Source: a virus
Virus record (IMG/VR): IMGVR_UViG_3300037156_000068
Coordinates: 1-63,314 of that record
Strand: one strand, 5' to 3'
Length of the DNA: 63,314 bases
The position numbers and the translations under genes are program-made. This document shows positions 1 through 7,624 of this stretch, one piece after another. Under the pieces are notes generated by a model that was not told the DNA's origin, searched no databases, and saw only the letters and a list, made by a program, of their open reading frames with translations. The stretch's first letter is position 1. Every line of letters starts with the position of its first letter.

Positions 1-636
1 TTAAGGTGGCCAGCATGTTCCCCATTGGTAAAGTACGCCTGCTGACCCTTCAGGAGGGCAAGGATGCCAATGAGTACCTTGCGGCAGGTAAGCAGGCCCA
101 GTTCATCAAGGAGTGGTTCCAGGCCCCCGTATTTACACCTAGCGGATTGAAGCTCGGTAAGAATATGTGGGATGAGATTAAGGCACCGAAGAATCTCAAG
201 TCCGTCTCGTACCCTTGGGCCGGACTACAGAAGAAGACCTACGGCATTCGGTACTCTGAGGTGGTCATTGTTACCGCTGAAACGGGCGTGGGGAAGTCAA
301 GCATTCTCCGCGAAATCGAGCACCATGTACTGAAGGAGACACTAGATGATCCTGAGAAACCCGGTGTGGGGCTATTACATCTCGAAGAGTCCAATTCCGA
401 CACCGCCTTGGGGCTCATGTCTATTACTGCTAATAAGCCTCTTCATTTACCGGATGTACGCGAGCTAGTAGATGAAAAAGAACTGCGGGAATATTACGAC
501 AAGACTATCAATACTGATCGTATCGTGGTTTGGGATCACTTTGGAGCCAACTCTATTCATGAAGTTCTGAATAAAATCAGACACATGGCCAATCTTGGTT
601 GTAAATATATTATCGTAGATCACTTGTCGATTATTG
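1..636. repeat. Terminal overlap with 62679-63314, two diverged alleles
   Basis: Bases 1-636 align without gaps to 62679-63314. The first 109 and the last 127 bases are identical. Between them lie roughly 60 substitutions, nearly all at third codon positions of the helicase. This is not an exact direct terminal repeat. It looks like the two ends of a circular assembly path crossing an allelic bubble, so the non-redundant unit is about 62,678 bp. Confidence 0.85.
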
Positions 637-1016
637 TCTCAGATCAGGCGGTTGATGAAAGGAAGGCCTTGGATGAGATCGCAACTAAGCTCAAAACGAT
701 TTGCATGGAACTTGGTATTGCCGTTATTGCGGTCATCCACCAAAATCGTAACGGTCAGATTCGTGGCACGGCGGGCGTGGAGCAGTTGGCCAATCTTGTG
801 TTTAAGCTTCACCGTGAGACCGAGAGTGCTAGTGAATGGCGTAGAAACGTCACCAAGGTTTCTGTACAAAAGAATCGTTTCTGTGGAATTACCGGGCCTG
901 GGGTTTATCTTTTCTATGACCCTATTACCGCAAGGCTCAGTGAGCTAACCGACGATGAGATTAAGGCGTACGAAGAGGGTGAGGAGCCCGGAAGTTCGAT
1001 GGAGGCACCATGGTAA
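1..1016 (+). CDS. Primase-helicase, helicase part (3' part of gene broken by window edge)
   Basis: This is the C-terminal part of a T7 gp4/Twinkle-like DNA primase-helicase, the hexameric motor that unwinds the fork and works with the polymerase at 3195. The reading frame is open from base 3 and continues upstream from the segment at 62012-62678. Joined, the two parts give about 560 residues, close to T7 gp4 (566). Walker A (AETGVGKSS) falls near residue 313 of the joined protein and a Walker B-like strand (YIIVDHLSII) follows about 110 residues later. A conserved RGTAGVEQLA segment fits the RecA-fold motif H4 region. The stop overlaps the next start by 7 bp. The first GTG in this frame is not a real start, because it lies inside the TOPRIM-helicase linker. 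Confidence 0.93.
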   Translation, partial: KVASMFPIGKVRLLTLQEGKDANEYLAAGKQAQFIKEWFQAPVFTPSGLKLGKNMWDEIKAPKNLKSVSYPWAGLQKKTYGIRYSEVVIVTAETGVGKSSILREIEHHVLKETLDDPEKPGVGLLHLEESNSDTALGLMSITANKPLHLPDVRELVDEKELREYYDKTINTDRIVVWDHFGANSIHEVLNKIRHMANLGCKYIIVDHLSIIVSDQAVDERKALDEIATKLKTICMELGIAVIAVIHQNRNGQIRGTAGVEQLANLVFKLHRETESASEWRRNVTKVSVQKNRFCGITGPGVYLFYDPITARLSELTDDEIKAYEEGEEPGSSMEAPW

Positions 1017-1501
1017 ATAAGATAATCTTTCTCGACCTTGATGGGCCTATGATTCCTGGCAGGTCCTATCTAAATGGTCCCGGCGATAATCGAGACCTGG
1101 TTCTGGCCGGAATGTACAACAAATTTGATCCTCTTGCTGTAGCCATGATTAATGATGTCTGTGAGCACAAGGGTTGGAGACTAGTCTTGCACACTAGTTG
1201 GGTCAGGCATATTGGCGGTAAGTTAACCCAGAATCATTGCATTGAGGAGGGTATTAAGCCTGAATATTTTCATGAGAATGCCTGGTGTGATGAGAATGAA
1301 AACTGGCGCTATACGCGTGTGGCTCGGTGGCTTGAGGGGCATCCTGAGGTCACAGATTATGTAATCATTGATGATAGCCCTTACAACGCGGACATCATGA
1401 GTGGTTATCCTCATCCAGAGGACATGGAGCGGCACCTAATGCTTGTTAGTTATGAGGACGGGCTTTTGTCTGAACACTATAACAAATTGAGAGGAATTTA
1501 A
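1010..1501 (+). CDS. HAD-like phosphatase of the RNA-repair-associated type
   Basis: The 163-residue protein opens with hydrophobic residues and a FLDLDG motif (nucleophile Asp near residue 9), followed by LVLHTSWV and, near residue 117, YVIIDDSPYN, the second acidic pair of the HAD fold. The arrangement resembles HAD domains found in 'Swiss army knife' RNA-repair proteins. HAD enzymes use the first Asp to form a phospho-aspartate. A role in 3'-phosphate removal is inference. It overlaps the helicase gene by 7 bp, and an RNA ligase lies 1.1 kb downstream, which supports an RNA-end-processing role. It could instead be a nucleotidase. Confidence 0.75.
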   Translation: MVNKIIFLDLDGPMIPGRSYLNGPGDNRDLVLAGMYNKFDPLAVAMINDVCEHKGWRLVLHTSWVRHIGGKLTQNHCIEEGIKPEYFHENAWCDENENWRYTRVARWLEGHPEVTDYVIIDDSPYNADIMSGYPHPEDMERHLMLVSYEDGLLSEHYNKLRGI

Positions 1502-1503
1502 AT

Positions 1504-1707
1504 ATGTACGGAATTGACGTACTTGAGGCGGATGGGCCTCTGACCAAACATGACTATGAGTTCCTCTCAGGCCTCTGGAAGGGCAGCCAGGGGGCCGCAA
1601 TGAACATCGTTGAGGAATGGTGCCATAACAAGGGCCTTGGCGGCTATGGGGCTCCCACGGAGAAGGGGCTTAAGGCGATGAGGGCTTATGAGGACTATGA
1701 TGGTTAA
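1504..1707 (+). CDS. Small hypothetical protein (67 aa)
   Basis: Short ORF two bases after the HAD gene stop, preceded by a purine-rich GAGAGGAAT stretch that can serve as ribosome binding site. No recognised domain, no membrane segment. Its last 20 bases overlap the next gene. Position within a tightly packed early operon is the main support. Confidence 0.6.
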   Translation: MYGIDVLEADGPLTKHDYEFLSGLWKGSQGAAMNIVEEWCHNKGLGGYGAPTEKGLKAMRAYEDYDG

Positions 1708-1888
1708 GCAGTCTTCCGACTTGGCCGAAGGTACTGAGGGCGAGTTGAACGAGGCTCGCCGAGTGCTGAACTCATACGATTGCCCCTGTGGGCGCGTCTG
1801 GCAGGACACATGGTCATGCGCTTGTGATGATCGGTGCCCTAAGTGTCATAGGTCATGTTCTCCTAGTAAGTCTAAGGAAATCAAATGA
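1688..1888 (+). CDS. Cysteine-rich small protein, probable zinc binder
   Basis: Up to 66 residues with three in-frame ATGs (1688, 1697, 1700). The later ones avoid most of the overlap with the upstream gene. The second half holds seven Cys in CPCG, CACDDRCPKC and SC clusters, with a His nearby, which suggests a small zinc-binding fold. Function unknown. The stop overlaps the next start as ATGA. Confidence 0.6.
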   Translation: MRTMMVKQSSDLAEGTEGELNEARRVLNSYDCPCGRVWQDTWSCACDDRCPKCHRSCSPSKSKEIK

Positions 1889-2037
1889 GCCTGTTTTGGT
1901 GCGCTGACTGTGGAGACTTAAAGGATTCTGATGATGGTTGTGACGAGGGCTTTGGATATCTGGATCTAAGGTGCTCAGACTGCATGATCAATGTGTTGGA
2001 TCAAGAATTGGATGAAGTTTTCGAGGATGGAAGTTAG
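1885..2037 (+). CDS. Small CxxC/CxxC protein (50 aa)
   Basis: Starts at ATG 1885 in a 4-bp ATGA overlap. It holds CADC near the N-terminus and CSDC near residue 30, a minimal zinc-ribbon spacing, followed by an acidic tail. Such peptides are common in phage early regions and have no assignable function here. Confidence 0.55.
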   Translation: MSLFWCADCGDLKDSDDGCDEGFGYLDLRCSDCMINVLDQELDEVFEDGS

Positions 2038-2039
2038 AT

Positions 2040-2321
2040 ATGGCTAGCTATTATGAGCTGTTCAAGTGTCTACCAGAGGATGCGACTCTGACAGATATGG
2101 TTAAAAGACTATTTGAGTACCTTGATTACCAAGAGGAATCTGAATCTGGTAGGACATTCCATCCAGTCACTATTGGTAGTTGCCGAGTGATGTTTCAAGA
2201 ACCTTTGAATGATCTACTGAAACGCATGAAGGAACTCTCAGTTAAACCGTGTCCGCACTGTGATTACGATAGCTGGTGCAACGAGGGGATCAAATATGAG
2301 GATTTACGTTCTACGCGTTAA
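2040..2321 (+). CDS. Hypothetical protein (93 aa)
   Basis: Begins two bases after the previous stop, with GGAAG upstream as ribosome binding site. Mixed charged and helical composition, with one CPHCDYDSWC stretch near residue 74 that could hold a metal or a disulfide. No family recognised. Confidence 0.6.
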   Translation: MASYYELFKCLPEDATLTDMVKRLFEYLDYQEESESGRTFHPVTIGSCRVMFQEPLNDLLKRMKELSVKPCPHCDYDSWCNEGIKYEDLRSTR

Positions 2322-2445
2322 ACCCCGACTGGACATGTTCTTTGTTTTGCCATGGGCATTTCATGTGATCCAACGATTTAATTCGGGTTGGCCATATACA
2401 AGTTACAGGTTCGGGCCAATCGCAGTAAGGAGATTTTGGAGGTGA
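2296..2445 (+). CDS. Small basic aromatic protein (49 aa)
   Basis: I take ATG 2296 rather than the upstream in-frame ATG because GAGGGGAT lies at proper spacing and this limits the overlap with the gene ending at 2321. The N-terminal half is basic and hydrophobic (RVKPRLDMFFVLPWAF) and could associate with the membrane. The C-terminus is Arg/Trp-rich. Function unknown. Confidence 0.5.
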   Translation: MRIYVLRVKPRLDMFFVLPWAFHVIQRFNSGWPYTSYRFGPIAVRRFWR

Positions 2446-2651
2446 GGCAAGGGCCAATTTATGCAATGCAAGGGGTTAAGTGGATAGATGCTCACCCACA
2501 TATCCCGGTTCCGCTAGAACTGATGGAGGATTTTATGAATTGTCAATACATTAATTGGAGGGATGATAAGCAAGGATGTTTTACGCTGATTGTTGTAAAG
2601 CTTCTGCCAGAAGCGTGCGAAGCTGGGCATAAGGATAGGCCAAATGTCTGA
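2442..2651 (+). CDS. Hypothetical protein (69 aa), GTG start
   Basis: The GTG at 2442 overlaps the previous stop as GTGA and has AAGGAG about nine bases upstream. The longer in-frame TTG start at 2388 lacks such a site. The protein has a VKWIDAHPHIPVPLELMEDF segment and no recognised domain. Confidence 0.55.
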   Translation: MRQGPIYAMQGVKWIDAHPHIPVPLELMEDFMNCQYINWRDDKQGCFTLIVVKLLPEACEAGHKDRPNV

Positions 2652-3195
2652 AGATTTTATTAAATATCCAAAAACTCCAAGACTATTCAGGGACATTGTA
2701 GTCACAGAGAAGATCGACGGAACAAATGCTCAAATTGTAATTGACGAGAATGAGACCATTCGAGCTGGTTCACGTAATCGTTGGATCACACCGGATGATG
2801 ATAACTACGGATTTGCTAGGTGGGTTCACGAGAATTCAGAACTTCTAGTTAAGGTTCTCGGTCCAGGGAGGCATTTCGGAGAATGGTGGGGGCAAGGTAT
2901 TCAACGCAATTATAATCTTGATGAGAAGCGCTTCAGCCTATTTAATGTGGGCAAGTGGGGTGATCACTCAACACCAGAGACTCGTATCGCAGGTTTGATC
3001 TATACGGTGCCAACTCTTCTTCAGTACACATTCTCAGAAGAGGCTCTTGAAACTGTAAAGCTTGATCTTGAGGTGAATGGTTCTAAGGCTAGTCCGGGTT
3101 TTATGGAGCCTGAGGGATATATTGTGTATCATACCGCAGGAAATCATACCTATAAAGTTCTACTGGAAAATGATAGCCAACCAAAAGGAGAGTAA
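2644..3195 (+). CDS. RNA ligase
   Basis: The 183-residue protein has the covalent nucleotidyltransferase motif I EKIDGTNAQ near residue 22, with the Lys expected to take AMP. The downstream FGEWWGQGI segment is typical of compact Rnl2/DRB0094-type RNA ligases. It is shorter than T4 Rnl2 (334 aa), so an added C-terminal domain is lacking. The family seals RNA 3'-OH/5'-P nicks using ATP. In phages it commonly repairs tRNAs cut by host anticodon nucleases; that role here is inferred from the HAD phosphatase at 1010. It overlaps the upstream gene by 8 bp and the polymerase gene by one base. Confidence 0.85.
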   Translation: MSEDFIKYPKTPRLFRDIVVTEKIDGTNAQIVIDENETIRAGSRNRWITPDDDNYGFARWVHENSELLVKVLGPGRHFGEWWGQGIQRNYNLDEKRFSLFNVGKWGDHSTPETRIAGLIYTVPTLLQYTFSEEALETVKLDLEVNGSKASPGFMEPEGYIVYHTAGNHTYKVLLENDSQPKGE

Positions 3196-5039
3196 TGTAT
3201 CTGCGGCATGAGAACTTATCAAACTATTGGATTCTGGACGTCGAGGCGGATGACCTTAAAGCGACTAAAGTATATTGTATTGTCCTGGTCAATGTGGGGG
3301 ATCGCTCTAGGGTTATATTTCGCCCTGATGACTTGGCCAGGTTTCGAGATTGGGTTGAGGCTCATCCTCAGGCTATTCTCGTAGGACACAACATTGTTTC
3401 CTTTGATGCGCCTACTCTTAACCGTCTTCTTAATACCAGCATTTCAAGTGATCGCTGTGTGGATACTCTTATTCTTTCTTATCTTTATAATCCGAGGATG
3501 CCTGGGGGGCACTCGCTAGCGGCATGGGGTGAGAGACTAAACTTTAAGAAGGGGGATTTCCATGACTTCAGTTGCTTTACGGGGGAGATGCTTGATTACT
3601 GTGCGCAAGACGTCGCCTTGACACTTAAAGTCTTCCTCGCGCTTACCAAGCGTATGTTAGCACAAGGGTTCAGTGAGAAGTCCTGTGAGCTGGAACATCA
3701 AATTCGAGTAGTATTAGACAAACAGGAAAAGAATGGATTCTATTTTGAAATTGAAAAGGCCGGGGCGCTCCAACAACGGCTCCTTGAGAAGCAGGCCCAA
3801 TTGGAGGGACCGATCCGAGAACTCTTCCCTCCCGTGCTCGAAGTTATACAGTCTTATAAATATCGGACTAAGCAAGATGGACAGCCGTTTGCCAGTTATC
3901 TCAGACACTTAGAGGAGTATCCTGATGTACGGTTAAACGCGGATGGTTCCTATGATTGCTATGACTGGGTAACATTTAACATCGGCTCGCCTCCACAACG
4001 AGTTGAGAAGCTGTTGTCCCTTGGCTGGAAACCTAATAAGTTCACAAAGAAAACGGCTAAGGGTGGCGGAGGCAATCCTCAGGTTGATGAGGAGAGTCTT
4101 GTCGAGTTCGCTAATAAGACCAAGCGCCCTGAGATACAGGCGATTGCGGATTGGCTGGTCCTTCAGGGTCGATGCTCGATGCTTGGCACATGGTTGAATT
4201 GTGTTAATCGTGAAGATCATCGTATGCATGGTCGTGTCTTCACCTGCGGGGCTGGGACGCGGCGTATGACCCACACCCAACCCAACTCAGCCAATTGTCC
4301 CAAGGCCAAAAAGAAGGTGCCATATGGCATCGAGATGCGGAGTTGTTGGTCTGTAACAGATAAGCCTACCCGCTGTCTCGTAGGTTATGATGCTAAAGGT
4401 CTTGAGATGCGGATGCTTGCCCATTATCTCAATGATCCTGAGGCTGCCGAATTGTTTATCAATGGTGATCCCCATATGGTAAATACTCGGGCCCTAGGCC
4501 TGCCTGACGAGTACCGCGACTTAACTGTAAAAAATGCTTTTTACGCCTTCCAGTATGGCGCTCAGGATGCCAAACTTGGGGCCACGCTTAAACCAGAACT
4601 ATCTGGTCGAGCCGCTAAAGAGGAGGGCAAGAGAGTTCGGAAGATTCTTGAAGAGGCCACACCGGGTTTGGCTAGGCTGGTTAAAGAGCTTAAGCGTGAG
4701 TATGAAGGAGATAACGGTTGGCTGGAGACTATTGATGGGGGCTATGTACGTTGCCCAAGTCCACATGCCGCATTGAATTACAAGTGTCAATCGGCGGGAG
4801 GCATCGTTATGAAACAGGCATCTATCATACTGGACAGACATATTACAGAAAGAGGTTTGGATTGTTTACGAGTCGCGGACATCCACGACGAGGGTCAACT
4901 AGATTGCTTACGGAGGGATTCACGTGAAGTCGGTAAGCTCGCCATGCAAAGTATCAGGGAAGCGGGTGAAGAACTCAACTTCCGTGTCCCCCTCGCAGGT
5001 TCATTCAAACGAGGGTTCTCATGGGCAACGACCCACTAA
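3195..5039 (+). CDS. DNA polymerase, family A (T7 gp5-like) with 3'-5' exonuclease
   Basis: 614 residues. The exonuclease domain shows DVEADD (about residue 15), GHNIVSFD (about 65) and YCAQDVAL (about 138), the DEDD metal ligands. The polymerase domain shows motif A GYDAKGLEMRML (about 397), motif B as K-NAF-Y-AFQ-YG (about 446) and motif C HDEG (about 564). The Tyr four residues after the motif-B Lys matches T7 Tyr526. The Arg of motif B sits one residue further upstream than in T7, a small oddity. It replicates the phage genome with the gp4-like helicase and the SSB at 5924. The ATG follows AAAGGAG at ideal spacing. Confidence 0.96.
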   Translation: MYLRHENLSNYWILDVEADDLKATKVYCIVLVNVGDRSRVIFRPDDLARFRDWVEAHPQAILVGHNIVSFDAPTLNRLLNTSISSDRCVDTLILSYLYNPRMPGGHSLAAWGERLNFKKGDFHDFSCFTGEMLDYCAQDVALTLKVFLALTKRMLAQGFSEKSCELEHQIRVVLDKQEKNGFYFEIEKAGALQQRLLEKQAQLEGPIRELFPPVLEVIQSYKYRTKQDGQPFASYLRHLEEYPDVRLNADGSYDCYDWVTFNIGSPPQRVEKLLSLGWKPNKFTKKTAKGGGGNPQVDEESLVEFANKTKRPEIQAIADWLVLQGRCSMLGTWLNCVNREDHRMHGRVFTCGAGTRRMTHTQPNSANCPKAKKKVPYGIEMRSCWSVTDKPTRCLVGYDAKGLEMRMLAHYLNDPEAAELFINGDPHMVNTRALGLPDEYRDLTVKNAFYAFQYGAQDAKLGATLKPELSGRAAKEEGKRVRKILEEATPGLARLVKELKREYEGDNGWLETIDGGYVRCPSPHAALNYKCQSAGGIVMKQASIILDRHITERGLDCLRVADIHDEGQLDCLRRDSREVGKLAMQSIREAGEELNFRVPLAGSFKRGFSWATTH

Positions 5040-5076
5040 ACGACGATTCTTTTTGGCAAAGCCCGAGGATCGCGAG

Positions 5077-5127
5077 ATGGTGCCAATCACTAAGGAAGAT
5101 TTTATGAAATCACTAGGAATTAAATGA
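5077..5127 (+). CDS. Possible 16-residue peptide
   Basis: A short ATG frame with GAGG at suitable spacing lies between the polymerase stop and the next gene, which it overlaps as ATGA. Translation coupling is the only support. A longer version using an upstream TTG is possible. Confidence 0.25.
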   Translation: MVPITKEDFMKSLGIK

Positions 5128-5306
5128 CAACCAAAATCACTGTTGAGAACCACAGTCGAGTCAGGCTGGAGGTGACCTTTGAGAATAAGATTAACGATGA
5201 GGAGGGATGGGTACGATTTAAATCAACGATCTTTGAAAAAGATGATGTGCAGCCACGAGACTTTTACATCTGGGGTAAGCAGCGCCTAATTGTTGAGGAG
5301 CTGTAG
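5124..5306 (+). CDS. Small hypothetical protein (60 aa)
   Basis: Starts in an ATGA overlap. The sequence alternates in a beta-strand pattern (ITVENHSRVRLEVTFEN) and ends in an acidic EEL. No domain recognised. Confidence 0.55.
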   Translation: MTTKITVENHSRVRLEVTFENKINDEEGWVRFKSTIFEKDDVQPRDFYIWGKQRLIVEEL

Positions 5307-5364
5307 TATTATCCTGCTTAGGGGGCCCAACTAAAGTATTTTATCATGGATTGGAGATTTGTCA

Positions 5365-5535
5365 ATGGATGACTATGATTCGTATTTCGATGGTGCCTAT
5401 GACTGGGGTCGTGACCTGGCCAAGGAGTATGATTTAGCACCGGCCTTTGACCGACTATTCGATGGGTACTTAACAGATACTCAAGTGTCTGTATCTGCTG
5501 CTCGGATGGCTCTAGAAGTTTTAGGAATCCTATAG
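5365..5535 (+). CDS. Small acidic protein, member 1 of a tandem pair (56 aa)
   Basis: ATG 5365 with GGAG eight bases upstream. The protein has a Tyr/Asp-rich N-terminus with YDWGRDLAKEYDLA and ends VSAARMALEVLGIL. The next gene has the same plan (GYDLAEEYALE ... AVSALQTLGIL), so the two look like a tandem duplication. Function unknown. Confidence 0.6.
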   Translation: MDDYDSYFDGAYDWGRDLAKEYDLAPAFDRLFDGYLTDTQVSVSAARMALEVLGIL

Positions 5536-5691
5536 ATGGAAGATAACGAAGAGTACAATTTCGGCTATGACCTAGCAGAAGAGTATGCCCTTGAAGATGC
5601 GTACTCATTCATATTCTTTCGGAGGACTGAGGATGGTTATTCAGATCGAGATGCGGCAGTCTCGGCGTTACAAACATTAGGCATTCTGTAG
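5536..5691 (+). CDS. Small acidic protein, member 2 of a tandem pair (51 aa)
   Basis: The ATG follows the stop of its paralogue with no gap. It shares the GYDLAxEYxLE core and the A-LxxLGIL ending with the upstream protein. Divergence is high outside these, so the duplication is not recent. Confidence 0.6.
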   Translation: MEDNEEYNFGYDLAEEYALEDAYSFIFFRRTEDGYSDRDAAVSALQTLGIL

Positions 5692-5693
5692 GT

Positions 5694-5846
5694 ATGCGAT
5701 GTTACTCCTGCGAAGACCCAGAATGTGATGAGCATTGTATGCTTGAAGATGTAGTTTTTACAGAGGAGGAGATCGAGGACTATAATTGGTATATCAACAC
5801 TCACTTGCTGCCTAGTAGTACGAATAGTGTTGACACAGATACGTAG
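5694..5846 (+). CDS. Small Cys/acid-rich protein (50 aa)
   Basis: ATG two bases after the previous stop. Cys residues occur in a CYSCEDPECDEHC cluster at the N-terminus, a possible metal site, followed by a strongly acidic stretch. The 3' end of the gene overlaps the promoter for the SSB gene. Confidence 0.5.
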   Translation: MRCYSCEDPECDEHCMLEDVVFTEEEIEDYNWYINTHLLPSSTNSVDTDT

Positions 5847-5858
5847 ATAGGTTATTAT
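5830..5858 (+). promoter_or_regulatory. Sigma70-type promoter for the SSB gene
   Basis: TTGACA at 5830-5835, a 17-base spacer, and TATTAT at 5853-5858. The -35 box is consensus and the -10 box differs by one base. Transcription would start near 5865, giving a leader of about 60 bases before the SSB gene. This suggests the host RNA polymerase reads the gene strongly. Confidence 0.8.
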
Positions 5859-5923
5859 ATTCGTAGTGGAAGATGTATTCCTCCACTATCAAACAATAAG
5901 AAAAAATAGGACAAGAAACAAAC

Positions 5924-6385
5924 ATGCCAATGTTACAAGGTAAGGCTTTCTACGCTAAGGTTGTCGGTAAGCCTAAGCCAGGTTATGATAAGACTAAGCT
6001 CGAATGGTCGCTTGATGTGGCCATTACCCCGGACACTAAGAAGCGCCTAATCAAAGAGGGCGTTGGTGCGTACATTAAGAACAAGGGTGATGATCGCGGA
6101 GACTTTATCTCCTTCAAGCGTGCTGCTACGAAGATGGATGGTACCCCAGGTAAGCCCATCGAGGTTGTTGATAACAAGGGTCAGCCATGGGATCAGAATA
6201 CCTTTATCGGTAATAAGTCTGTGGTCAATGTCATGTATGCGCTTAATGAGAAGGCTGCTGGTGGCCTGAAGCCCGGGCTAATTAAGATGCAAGTCTGGGA
6301 GCATGTGCCCTATGTGCCCTCCGGTGATCAGGAGGACTTCCCGGTTGTGGACGATGGTGAGAACTGGTCTGAGGATGCTGCGTAA
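5924..6385 (+). CDS. Single-stranded DNA-binding protein (T7 gp2.5-like role)
   Basis: 153 residues, beta-rich with scattered Lys and aromatics (AFYAKVVGKPKPGYDK, IKNKGDDRGDFISFKR) and an acidic tail ending VVDDGENWSEDAA, the usual partner-binding C-terminus of phage SSBs. It would coat single strands and bind polymerase and helicase through that tail. It has its own promoter at 5830-5858, as expected for a protein needed in many copies. A second in-frame ATG at 5930 is possible. Ribosome binding site is weak (AGGA at long spacing). Confidence 0.8.
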   Translation: MPMLQGKAFYAKVVGKPKPGYDKTKLEWSLDVAITPDTKKRLIKEGVGAYIKNKGDDRGDFISFKRAATKMDGTPGKPIEVVDNKGQPWDQNTFIGNKSVVNVMYALNEKAAGGLKPGLIKMQVWEHVPYVPSGDQEDFPVVDDGENWSEDAA

Positions 6386-6403
6386 CCCGCAGTAAGAACT
6401 AAC

Positions 6404-6453
6404 CCAAGACCTACGGGTGCTTGGATTGGGCGTAGCATAAGTTCGTTGCTACG
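6404..6453 (+). promoter_or_regulatory. Two consecutive hairpins after the SSB gene
   Basis: A hairpin at 6404-6424 (CCAAG/CTTGG with an inner ACC/GGT around a TACG loop) is followed by one at 6431-6453 with a perfect 7-bp stem CGTAGCA/TGCTACG. Neither is followed by a T-run, so they are more likely mRNA 3'-end stabilisers or attenuators than full terminators. Confidence 0.45.
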
Positions 6454-6522
6454 GAAGAGTAGGCGGCAGGATGGGGCCTATCTTCGCACTTTTAAGCAGA
6501 ACTAACAATTAAGAAAGATAAG

Positions 6523-6732
6523 ATGCGAAAATACGCATTTAAGTTTAATAGGCAGATCGAAGGTACTGAGGACTGTGACGCTACGGTCCTAGCTGAGACC
6601 GAACAAGAGGCCTTTGAGAAATTCAATAACAAAGAATGGGCCACGTTCTTAATCGCAAAGCGCGATGTTAAGACTGATATGTCAGACACACTGATCTCCA
6701 GTTATAAGGACCTTGGCATTGTCAGCACCTGA
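6523..6732 (+). CDS. Small hypothetical protein (69 aa)
   Basis: ATG 6523 with an AAGAAAGATAAG purine stretch upstream. It begins MRKYAFKFNRQIEGTEDCDA, a beta-type start seen in small phage proteins of the 'ferredoxin-like' or Arc-like size class, but I recognise no family. Its end overlaps the nuclease gene. Confidence 0.55.
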   Translation: MRKYAFKFNRQIEGTEDCDATVLAETEQEAFEKFNNKEWATFLIAKRDVKTDMSDTLISSYKDLGIVST

Positions 6733-7624
6733 GATCACGACACTAATTGAGGACGTGTACGGGCTGTTCAAGGGGCATGAGTGTGACCCTAAGCGTGTTG
6801 AGGAATTTGGCCACAGCCTCGCTCAAATAGTCTCTAGCCGCCTAGCTGAGAACCGTGAGGGCCAGAAGCCAAACCTCCGCCTATCGGCCATAGGGAAGCC
6901 CCCTAGGGCTCTCTGGTACGATTTAAATGATAGTGAGTTAGCAGAGGATGCAAGGCGGTCAGCAGAACCCCTAGAACCTTATGTACGTCTCAAGTTTCTT
7001 ACCGGAGATTTGTGGGAGGCTGTTCTCTTGTTCCTGGCTAAAGAGGCTGGGCACACTGTTGAGCAGGAGCAGGCCACAGTCGAACTTAATGGAGTTGTGG
7101 GGCATATCGATGCGATAATCGATGGAGTGGTTGTGGATGTTAAGTCCGCATCGACGCGATCTTTTGAGAAGTTCAAGACCGGCGAACTCCGGAATGATGA
7201 TGGTTTCGGTTATATGGAGCAAATTTCCGGATATAGTTTGTCACTTGGAGGACTTCCCGGGGCTTTCTTCGCGGGGGATAAAACTCTTGGTCATCTAGCG
7301 CTTATGCAAATGGATAGTGCTGAGCTGGCCAATATTCAACCGGTTGAGCGCATTGACTATCTAAGAGGCGTTATTGCCAGCCCCGAGCCCCCTGAGAGGT
7401 GCTACAGCCCTAAGATTGAGGGGTCTAAAAACTATAAGACCGGTGGATTTAGTCCGAATGGTAATCTGAGCCTAAGCACTGGCTGCTCCTATTGCAAATT
7501 CAAGCAGACGTGTTGGTCAGACTCTAATGGTGGTCTCGGGCTCAGAGGCTATGTCTATTCCAGCGGTATCAAATGGTTCACCCATATCGAGTCAGAACCT
7601 AAGGTTATGGAAGTGACCTTTTAA
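6719..7624 (+). CDS. PD-(D/E)XK nuclease (Cas4/RecB-like exonuclease)
   Basis: About 301 residues from TTG 6719. That start has AAGGA eight bases upstream; the earlier TTG at 6713 is too close to it. The core motif GHIDAIIDGVVVDVKS gives the Asp and DxK catalytic set, and EQISGYS supplies the Gln motif. Near the C-terminus Cys residues in ERCYS and TGCSYCKFKQTC could ligate an Fe-S cluster, as in Cas4 and AddB. It likely takes the place of T7 gp6 exonuclease in recombination and host DNA breakdown. The stop overlaps the next ATG. Confidence 0.82.
   Translation: MSAPEITTLIEDVYGLFKGHECDPKRVEEFGHSLAQIVSSRLAENREGQKPNLRLSAIGKPPRALWYDLNDSELAEDARRSAEPLEPYVRLKFLTGDLWEAVLLFLAKEAGHTVEQEQATVELNGVVGHIDAIIDGVVVDVKSASTRSFEKFKTGELRNDDGFGYMEQISGYSLSLGGLPGAFFAGDKTLGHLALMQMDSAELANIQPVERIDYLRGVIASPEPPERCYSPKIEGSKNYKTGGFSPNGNLSLSTGCSYCKFKQTCWSDSNGGLGLRGYVYSSGIKWFTHIESEPKVMEVTF

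Noticed and set aside
4924-5076. 67-codon frame overlapping the end of the polymerase gene
   Set aside because: Most of it lies in polymerase coding sequence. Only the last 16 codons could be a real peptide.
5338-5365. Minus-strand promoter-like boxes (TTGACA, 16 bases, TAAAAT)
   Set aside because: It points against all local genes, and no minus-strand gene follows. Probably chance, although antisense transcription cannot be excluded.
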